Source: Acidimicrobiales bacterium (GTDB lineage Bacteria; Actinomycetota; Acidimicrobiia; Acidimicrobiales; SZUA-35). From it: a stretch of DNA of 11,539 nt. The stretch spans positions 1-11,539 of the forward strand of contig JAHECQ010000089.1 in assembly GCA_024641625.1 (NCBI GenBank), written 5' to 3'. Below are positions 1 to 5,272 of this stretch, one piece after another (the stretch's first letter is position 1; each line of letters starts with the position of its first letter). The translations under genes and the position numbers were made by a program. The notes below the pieces were generated by a model, which was not told the origin of the DNA, did no database searches, and was given only the letters and a program-made list of their open reading frames with translations.

Positions 1-1
1 C

Positions 2-910
2 GAACAGTTGCGTCGGCGTCCCTTCGATGATCTGGTCGAAGCGCTGGCCCAGCTCGGGGTCAAGACATCGGGGGCGCGCCTCCCGATCCGGATCGACGCC
101 CGGGGTCTCCCGGGCGGAGCAATCCAGGTGCCGGGTTCGGTGTCGAGCCAGTTTCTCTCCGGGCTGTTGCTGAGCGCGCCGTGCGCCAATGACACCATCG
201 TCATCGAGGTCCGGGGAGAGTTGGTCTCCCGCCCCTATGTCGAACTGACGCTGACCACCATGCGTGCCTTTGGTGGGGTGATCGATCAGGAAGGTCTCGA
301 TCGTTTCGTCGTCCACCCGAGCGGTTACCGGGCCACCAGGTTCAACGTCGAGCCCGATGCGTCGGCGGCCTCCTACTTCTTCGCTGCTGCGGCCATCACC
401 GGTGGTCGAGTTCGGGTCGAAGGTCTGGGAACGGACACCGTGCAGGGTGATCTCGCGTTCGTCGACGTGCTCGAGCAGATGGGGGCCGTGGTCACACGTT
501 CGGCAACATCGACCGAGGTGCGCGGTACCGGTGAACTCCACGGCGTCACCGTCGACATGGCCGACATCTCCGACACCGCACAGACGCTGGCCATCGTGGC
601 GACCTTCGCCTCGACGCCGACGCGGGTGACCGGGATCGGCTTCATCCGGCGCAAGGAGACAGACCGGATCAGGGCGGTCGTGCGTGAACTCGAGCGGCGG
701 GGGATCGTGGCCTTCGAGGAGGACGACGGTTTCTCGATCCGACCGGGCACCCCCACGTCCGGTCTCGTCGAGACCTACGACGATCACCGGATGGCCATGA
801 GCTTCGCCCTGCTCGGGCTGGTCCACCCGGGGATCGAGATCTCGGATCCCGGATGTGTCGCCAAGACGTTCCCCCGCTTCTTCGAGGCCCTGGACGAACT
901 CAGGACCTGA
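2..910 (+). CDS. aroA: 3-phosphoshikimate 1-carboxyvinyltransferase (EPSP synthase), 5'-truncated by the window edge
   Basis: This enzyme transfers the enolpyruvyl group of phosphoenolpyruvate to shikimate-3-phosphate, the sixth step of the cytoplasmic shikimate pathway to aromatic amino acids. About 302 residues are visible. The frame is open to the left edge, so a TTG at 8 is not the real start; by comparison with the usual ~430 residues, roughly 120 N-terminal residues lie outside. Family signatures seen are QVPGSVSSQFLSGLLL, the EPDASAASYFFAAAA block (near 350-400), the catalytic Asp in DISDTAQTLA (codon 572-574), RRKETDRIR with the catalytic Lys (codon 653-655), and YDDHRMAMSFALL (776-815). 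The inserted-loop motif that decides glyphosate sensitivity class is outside the window. The gene meets otsA tail to tail and their ends overlap by 11 bases. Identification is secure. Confidence 0.97.
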   Translation, partial: EQLRRRPFDDLVEALAQLGVKTSGARLPIRIDARGLPGGAIQVPGSVSSQFLSGLLLSAPCANDTIVIEVRGELVSRPYVELTLTTMRAFGGVIDQEGLDRFVVHPSGYRATRFNVEPDASAASYFFAAAAITGGRVRVEGLGTDTVQGDLAFVDVLEQMGAVVTRSATSTEVRGTGELHGVTVDMADISDTAQTLAIVATFASTPTRVTGIGFIRRKETDRIRAVVRELERRGIVAFEEDDGFSIRPGTPTSGLVETYDDHRMAMSFALLGLVHPGIEISDPGCVAKTFPRFFEALDELRT

Positions 911-2306
911 GTGCCTCCAGAAAGCTCGCGGCCCATCCAACGGCATCGTGACGCGCAACCGATCGTCGCATGGACCGCATACGACGACGCGCCTCCTCGG
1001 GGCTCATGGTCGCGGCAGCCACGATGGCGGATTTGACCCCGTCGATATCGAAGGGATTGACGAGCAAGGCTTCTTTCAGCTGGTGCGCCGCTCCGGCGAA
1101 CTCCGACAACACCAGCACCCCGGACTCCTCGAGCCGGGAGGCGACGTATTCCTTGGCCACCAGGTTCATCCCGTCTCGGAACGGCGTGACGAGCATGACA
1201 TCGGCGGCGCGGTACATGGCCAACAGCTCTTGGAAGGATTGGGTGCGGTGGATGTAGTGGACCACCGGATAACCGACCCGGCCGAAGTCGCCGTTGATCT
1301 CCCCGACGAGACGCTCGACCCGCTCACGGAGACTGACGTACGCCTCCACCTTGTCGCGACTGGGCTCGGCGATCTGGATCATCGAGACCTGTGAGGGATG
1401 GAGCCGGTCCTCGGCCAGGAGTTCCTTGAAGGCCCGGAGTCGGACGTCGATGCCCTTGGTGTAGTCGAGGCGGTCGACGCCCAACATCACGATCTGCGGC
1501 TGTCCGAGTTGCGCACGGAGGCTGCGAGCCCGATCGAGGATGTCGTGGTCGGTCGCGGCCTGCTCGTAGCGGTGGTAATCGATGCCGATCGGAAAGGCCC
1601 GCACCTGGACGGGGCGATCCTGGAACTCGAGCGCCGAGGGGCCGAAGCGGGTCGCCAACCCCAATGCACGGGCCAGCTGGTGGAAGTTCGCCGCATCCGA
1701 CGGGGCCTGGAAGCCCAGCAAATCGGCGCCGAGCATGCCCAACGTCAGCTCGTTGCGCCAGGGCAACTGGCAGTAGAGCTCGAGCGATGGGAAGGGGATG
1801 TGAAGGAAGTATCCGATGCGGAGGTCGGGTCTGAGTGCTCGCAACATACCGGGCACGAGTTGGAGCTGGTAGTCGTGCACCCACACCAACGCCCCGGGCG
1901 CGGCCGCAGCGGCGGCTGCCTCGGCGAATCGACGGTTGACTCGTCGGTAGCCCTCGAACCAGTGCCGGTGGAACTCAGGCGGTTCGATCTTGCCGTGGTA
2001 CAACGGCCAGAGCGTGCCGTTCGACATGCCGTCGTAGTGCAGCTCGCGCTCGTCGTCGGTGAGGGGCACAGGAATGAGCCGGATGCCTTCGTGGTCGAAC
2101 GCATCGGGTGTGTACTCGGTCTGCTCGCCCGTCCACCCCAGCCAGGCCACACCATCGAAGTCGGCCATGGCCGGCATGAGCGCGGCGACGAGGCCGCCCG
2201 GACTGGTGACCCACTTGGAGTTCCCGGTCTCATCGTCGACTCGCATGATGGGCAGCCGATTGGCCACCACGACGAGGTTGGCTTGTCCGACGCGAGAAGC
2301 AGGCAT
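900..2306 (-). CDS. otsA: Alpha,alpha-trehalose-phosphate synthase (UDP- or GDP-glucose-forming), GT20 family
   Basis: OtsA joins a nucleotide-sugar glucose to glucose-6-phosphate to give trehalose-6-phosphate, which a phosphatase (OtsB) converts to trehalose, an osmolyte and stress protectant. The 468-residue length fits bacterial OtsA. Visible motifs are the N-terminal NLVVVANRLP loop (Arg17), SPGGLVAAL, WPLYH, VHDYQL (His144-Asp145), FLHIPFPS, GVDRLDYTKG (Arg279 and Lys284, which bind the donor phosphates) and TPFRDGMNLVAKEY (Asp378, Glu386). All expected catalytic-site residues are present. The ATG start puts the conserved NLVVVANR motif about ten residues in, as usual; there is only a weak GAGG just before it. 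A thiolase-like gene ends 40 bases upstream on the same strand, so the two may be co-transcribed. No otsB is visible in the window, so the phosphatase must be elsewhere or be replaced. Confidence 0.97.
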   Translation of the reverse strand: MPASRVGQANLVVVANRLPIMRVDDETGNSKWVTSPGGLVAALMPAMADFDGVAWLGWTGEQTEYTPDAFDHEGIRLIPVPLTDDERELHYDGMSNGTLWPLYHGKIEPPEFHRHWFEGYRRVNRRFAEAAAAAAAPGALVWVHDYQLQLVPGMLRALRPDLRIGYFLHIPFPSLELYCQLPWRNELTLGMLGADLLGFQAPSDAANFHQLARALGLATRFGPSALEFQDRPVQVRAFPIGIDYHRYEQAATDHDILDRARSLRAQLGQPQIVMLGVDRLDYTKGIDVRLRAFKELLAEDRLHPSQVSMIQIAEPSRDKVEAYVSLRERVERLVGEINGDFGRVGYPVVHYIHRTQSFQELLAMYRAADVMLVTPFRDGMNLVAKEYVASRLEESGVLVLSEFAGAAHQLKEALLVNPFDIDGVKSAIVAAATMSPEEARRRMRSMRRSVARHDAVGWAASFLEALRS

Positions 2307-2346
2307 ACCTCGAGTATGGCCGATGGTGGCCGGCTTCGTTTCGTGT

Positions 2347-3822
2347 TCAGGCGATGTCGAAGGTTCCGTCGGCGTGAACGGTGCAGCCCCGGCCGACTCC
2401 CTCGACGGTGAGCAGTTCGGTCATGACCTCCGCCTGAGTGCTGTTCGCCCAGGTTCGAGCGCCCGCAGGAGTCCGTACTGCGGCCAAGGCACGTTGGGGG
2501 CCCTCGTTGTCGTGCATGACGGTGTACCCCTCGATGGTCCCACGGCCGGTGAAGGCCTCGTCCCCCGGTGTGGGCACGACTCGGTCGACGGCCTCTTGCA
2601 CGTCTCGGCTGATGAAGGGGTGATTGGCCGGTTCGGTCGAGTAGAGACCGAGCGAGTGCTTGGTGAGGTACCCGCCGTTGGCCGTGACCAGCCCGAGGCT
2701 GCCGGCGTCCTCGCGTAGGACCGTGGCCATGGTGGCGATGGAGTGGGTGACATAGTTGTTGAGGGGGCCACCGGCAAAGGTGAGGCCTCCGGTCACGGTG
2801 AGTTGGCGATCGAGGCCGAGGCCGAGTTCGGTGGCGGACACCTGCACGGCCGAGGGAAAGCACGAGTAGACGTCGACGTGGTCGACGTCGGCCGCTGCGG
2901 TGGTCGTGAGTTCGAACAGGACCCGGCCGGCCTCGTTGATGGCGGGAGAGCTGTAGAGGTCTCGGCGGTTCGTGACGACGTAGGTGTCATGAGCATCAGT
3001 GCCGGCCATTGGGAACACCCAGCGGTCTCGGGGAACACCCGCCGCCTCGGCTGCCTCGACCGAACACAACAGGAGCGCTGCACCCTGATCGAGATTCCAG
3101 TTCGAGTTCATGGCCTTGGTGTAGGGGAATCCGACCATGCGGTTGGTCGGACCGGGCTCACGAATCTCCTCGGCTGTCATCGGGTTGCGCAGCCACGCGT
3201 ACGGGTTGTCGACGGCGACCCGATTGAAGCCCGCCCACAGGATCGACAACCGGTCGCGGTGCTCGTCGAGGGATTCACCTCGGGAGTGGCGGAAGGCCGA
3301 CTCGAAGACCGGATACACGTTGACCGGCATCTCGACGCCACGGGCCATTTCGAACTCGGTCGACATCTGGACCTCTGTTTGGAAGATCTCGTCGGGGTCG
3401 ACGTCGGTCTGCTCGGTGAGCGTTCGCGGCAGTCCGGCGCTGCGCTGCTTACGTCGGCTCCAGATGGTCTCTGCCCCGGTGATCACCGCGACATTCAGCT
3501 GGCCCCGTTGGATCCGGTCGGCGAGATGGTTCACCAGGGACTGGGGGCTGTTGCCGCCGTTGCTGGAAAGAATGGTGCGTGCCCCGGGCGAGCCGATGGC
3601 AGTGGCGACGATCCGCCCGGGATCGCTGTAACCCCAAGCCCCGGTGACAACGGCCACGGCGTCCACCTTGTGCAGCAATGTGGTCGAACCGGCGTCCTCC
3701 GCGGCAGCGGTCACTGCGTACTCCATGAGCTTCACGGCTTCGACCGCCTCGGCGACATCCTTGGGATGCTGTTTGATCTGGGCTACGCCCACGAGCACGG
3801 GGGTACGAGGATCGAGTGTCAT
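2347..3822 (-). CDS. Thiolase-like protein, TLP1 type with added C-terminal domain (annotated in relatives as acetyl-CoA acetyltransferase)
   Basis: This is a 491-residue thiolase-superfamily protein with the layout of mycobacterial thiolase-like protein type 1. The thiolase fold spans about residues 7-390. A C-terminal domain of about 100 residues follows, containing GRGTIEGYTVMHDNEGPQ and the end GVGRGCTVHADGTFDIA, which matches the additional OB-like domain known in TLP1 proteins. Residues that define active thiolases are changed. The nucleophile loop reads SSNGGNSPQSLVNHLADRI with no cysteine, and the second-cysteine region reads TANGGYLTKH. The NEAF-like loop is VDVYSCFPSAV (Cys321), while a histidine in GGPLNNYVTHS (His360) remains. 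Ordinary thiolytic or Claisen chemistry is therefore unlikely; a lipid- or acyl-CoA-binding role has been proposed for the family. The ATG at 3822 gives the normal N-terminus (DPRTPVLVGVAQ); no clear Shine-Dalgarno precedes it, so it may be read leaderless. It may form an operon with otsA. Confidence 0.88.
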   Translation of the reverse strand: MTLDPRTPVLVGVAQIKQHPKDVAEAVEAVKLMEYAVTAAAEDAGSTTLLHKVDAVAVVTGAWGYSDPGRIVATAIGSPGARTILSSNGGNSPQSLVNHLADRIQRGQLNVAVITGAETIWSRRKQRSAGLPRTLTEQTDVDPDEIFQTEVQMSTEFEMARGVEMPVNVYPVFESAFRHSRGESLDEHRDRLSILWAGFNRVAVDNPYAWLRNPMTAEEIREPGPTNRMVGFPYTKAMNSNWNLDQGAALLLCSVEAAEAAGVPRDRWVFPMAGTDAHDTYVVTNRRDLYSSPAINEAGRVLFELTTTAAADVDHVDVYSCFPSAVQVSATELGLGLDRQLTVTGGLTFAGGPLNNYVTHSIATMATVLREDAGSLGLVTANGGYLTKHSLGLYSTEPANHPFISRDVQEAVDRVVPTPGDEAFTGRGTIEGYTVMHDNEGPQRALAAVRTPAGARTWANSTQAEVMTELLTVEGVGRGCTVHADGTFDIA

Positions 3823-3867
3823 GTCGTGAGCCTATGGACCAACGAGTTGCGCCACCAGCCGAGTCGA

Positions 3868-3890
3868 CGATGGATGGTCGCGGTCCATCG
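3868..3890. repeat. Inverted repeat between the CopD-like and thiolase-like genes
   Basis: A perfect 7-bp inverted repeat, CGATGGA and TCCATCG, is separated by 9 bases in the 117-base gap between the two minus-strand genes. It could form a hairpin after the CopD-like stop, acting as a weak terminator or RNA-processing site, or be an operator ahead of the thiolase-like gene 46 bases further on. No T-tract follows it on the minus strand, so a classical intrinsic terminator is not supported. Confidence 0.35.
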
Positions 3891-3939
3891 CGCGGGTGCC
3901 GCCCAGTTCATCAGGGACATTCTGCCCATCGGGGGCGAT

Positions 3940-4344
3940 TCAGTTGCCGGAGAGCAAGATGCCGAAGAACAGCGCAGCGAGCGACGCCAGTAACCCGAGG
4001 GCACCGGTGACGGCGAGCACCTTCTTGTTGGACGTGTGGCTGTGGGCGAGGGCGGACCCGCCGGCAGCGACCACGAGCAGCACCTTGATCCCGAGGGTGA
4101 CGTGATAGGACGTCGTTGCTGATGAGGGGACCTCCAGGAGGTTCCAGATGCCGGTGATGAAGGCGACGCCGAAGGCCGGCCAGGCAACGCGGGCGAAGGC
4201 GTTGGCCGTGGCCTTGGTTGCCTCGGGGCCGAAGCGCCGAACCGAGGGAACCAGGCCGGCCATCACGACCTGGCCGCCGACCCAGACCGCGGCGGCCAGG
4301 ACGTGAATGAAGAGTCGAACGGTCTCGAGGGAGGGACTGAGCAT
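3940..4344 (-). CDS. Small four-helix membrane protein, CopD-like
   Basis: This 134-residue integral membrane protein has four hydrophobic segments at about residues 9-32, 53-71, 82-101 and 109-131. The first helix carries HVLAAAVWVGGQVV, the His-x6-Trp-x-Gly-Gly pattern of CopD-family and related heme- or copper-linked four-helix membrane proteins. Other histidines that could bind metal or heme are His81, His101 and His103, at the two ends of helix 3. Family members are linked to copper handling or have no known role, so the function here is open. The gene starts 11 bases after the DUF937 stop codon, which strongly suggests co-transcription and coupled translation; the ribosome site is weak (GATCGGG next to the ATG). 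The coding frame is clear, while the family name is a pattern-based judgement without a search. Confidence 0.75.
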   Translation of the reverse strand: MLSPSLETVRLFIHVLAAAVWVGGQVVMAGLVPSVRRFGPEATKATANAFARVAWPAFGVAFITGIWNLLEVPSSATTSYHVTLGIKVLLVVAAGGSALAHSHTSNKKVLAVTGALGLLASLAALFFGILLSGN

Positions 4345-4355
4345 CCCGATCGAGG

Positions 4356-4988
4356 TTAGCGGCCGAGGATCTTCCCGAGCAGGCCACCCAGCCCGCCCTT
4401 GGACTTGCCTCCGGCGGCTGCGCCCGAGCCGCCGGTCGCCAGATCCATGACGTCATCCATGATGTCGCCGTCATTGTCGGCGTCCAGGATCGAAGCCAAC
4501 CCTCCGAGGCCGGGCTGCTTGGCCTCAACGGCCTTGCGCTCGGCACCGAGTACCGCACCGAGGTTCTTCTCGTCGAGGTTCTCGGCCTTCTTCTGACTCG
4601 ACAGATATCCCATCACCAGTGGGGCGAGCATGGGCAGGAGTTTGGTCACGACCGAGACGTCCATACCGGTGGTACCGGCGAGCTGTTGTTCGACCGCACC
4701 TCGCCGTTGCCCAAGGACGTGTCCGAGGATCTTGTCGCCGTCACCCCCTCCGCCGACCAAGGAGCCCAGATTGCCGAACACCGAGTCGTCGTGCTGGTCG
4801 AGCGCTGCTGCGAGCGAGGCGGCACCATCGGGCTTCTGTGCATTGTTGGCCATTCCGCCGACGATGGCGGGGAGGGCTGCCGAGAGCAGACCGCCCATGG
4901 CGTCAGCATCGACGCCGAGACTGTTGGCGATCTGGTCGGTGCCGGTCGAGCCGAGTTGCTCCATCACACCATCGAGTAGTCCGGCCAT
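4356..4988 (-). CDS. DUF937 family protein with a Ca-binding-like acidic loop
   Basis: This 210-residue soluble protein matches the DUF937 family (PF06078; E. coli YidB is a distant relative), whose biochemical role is not established. The N-terminus MAGLLDGVMEQLG, the segment LLSAALPAIVGGMANNA and the later LLPMLAPLVMGYLSSQ are typical repeated helical features of the family. Near the C-terminus is DADNDGDIMDDV (residues 169-180), an EF-hand-like DxDxDG loop. It lacks the usual acidic residue at position 12, and acidic loops like it occur commonly in this family. A glycine- and lysine-rich tail ends the protein. A longer reading from an ATG at 5090 is possible, but its extra 34 residues come from the intergenic tandem repeat, and the ATG at 4988 has a good ribosome-binding site, so the shorter form is chosen. 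It lies directly upstream of the CopD-like gene. Confidence 0.88.
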   Translation of the reverse strand: MAGLLDGVMEQLGSTGTDQIANSLGVDADAMGGLLSAALPAIVGGMANNAQKPDGAASLAAALDQHDDSVFGNLGSLVGGGGDGDKILGHVLGQRRGAVEQQLAGTTGMDVSVVTKLLPMLAPLVMGYLSSQKKAENLDEKNLGAVLGAERKAVEAKQPGLGGLASILDADNDGDIMDDVMDLATGGSGAAAGGKSKGGLGGLLGKILGR

Positions 4989-4993
4989 GTGTG

Positions 4994-5003
4994 TTTCCTC
5001 TCC
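4994..5003 (-). promoter_or_regulatory. Ribosome-binding site of the DUF937 gene
   Basis: On the minus strand the sequence reads GGAGAGGAAA, ending five bases before the ATG at 4988. It is the strongest Shine-Dalgarno in the minus-strand cluster and is the main reason for rejecting the longer upstream start. Confidence 0.75.
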
Positions 5004-5005
5004 GG

Positions 5006-5024
5006 AGTCGGCGCATCGCCGACT
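5006..5024 (-). promoter_or_regulatory. Hairpin in the leader of the DUF937 gene
   Basis: AGTCGGCG and CGCCGACT are perfect 8-bp complements around a 3-base loop. On the DUF937 transcript this strong GC-rich stem sits two bases upstream of the ribosome-binding site, so it could affect initiation or mRNA stability. The structure is read from the sequence; a regulatory role is inferred. Confidence 0.5.
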
Positions 5025-5064
5025 GGGTTGTTGCAGCGCTGGGTTGTTGCAGCGCTGGGTTGTT
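5023..5064. repeat. 16-bp tandem repeat, 2.6 copies
   Basis: The unit CTGGGTTGTTGCAGCG occurs at 5023-5038 and 5039-5054 without mismatch, followed by the first ten bases of a third copy. Each junction creates the palindrome CAGCGCTG (5034-5041 and 5050-5057), with centres exactly 16 bases apart. The array lies upstream of the DUF937 gene, partly next to its leader hairpin. It may be a simple slippage duplication or a double binding site for a regulator. Confidence 0.85.
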
Positions 5065-5260
5065 CGGTGTCTGTGCGGCCTTCCAAGCATGGAGGTCGTG
5101 GAACCGAAGCTAGCCGATCACTCGGCGTATGGGTCGGCGAACCGCGTGCAGCTCAGCGCCGCATGCGGAAGTAGATGCACGCGGTCGGACATTCTTGGGG
5201 AAATCCACCACCCACGCTCCGTGTCGACTACGCTACCCAGCGGGTGGAGTTGGTGCCTTT

Positions 5261-5267
5261 AGGGAAG
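5261..5267 (+). promoter_or_regulatory. Ribosome-binding site choosing the GTG start of the MMPL-like gene
   Basis: AGGGAAG lies five bases before the GTG at 5273. It favours this start over the in-frame ATG at 5129 and a second GTG at 5267, which would overlap the site itself. Confidence 0.6.
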
Positions 5268-5272
5268 TGTTC

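Larger units (their letters stand above)
4989..5272. other. Divergent intergenic region between the DUF937 and MMPL-like genes
   Basis: This 284-base gap must hold the promoters for both directions. It contains the DUF937 ribosome site, the hairpin and the tandem repeat on its left side. On the right, TACGCT at 5229-5234 resembles an actinobacterial -10 box for the plus-strand gene, but no convincing -35 box is seen at the right distance. I see no RNA gene in it. Confidence 0.45.

Noticed and set aside
1398..2411. Open frame of 337 codons on the plus strand opposite otsA
   Set aside because: otsA carries all family motifs across this stretch; the opposite frame has no recognisable domain and is explained by codon bias.
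2743..3993. Open frame of 416 codons on the plus strand opposite the thiolase-like gene
   Set aside because: The minus-strand protein is complete and recognisable; the plus frame is low in motif content, crosses the gene boundary and runs into the CopD-like gene.
5023..5064. CRISPR array
   Set aside because: The 16-bp units are directly adjacent with no spacers and only 2.6 copies, and no cas gene is present.
4989..5090. N-terminal extension of the DUF937 protein to an upstream ATG at 5090
   Set aside because: The added residues are the translation of the hairpin and the tandem repeat, do not look like the family, and the ATG at 4988 has a strong ribosome-binding site and the typical N-terminus.
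5129..5272. Start of the MMPL-like gene at the ATG at 5129
   Set aside because: The added 48 residues are polar and unlike any membrane protein start, while GTG 5273 has AGGGAAG at a good distance and brings the first helix near the N-terminus.
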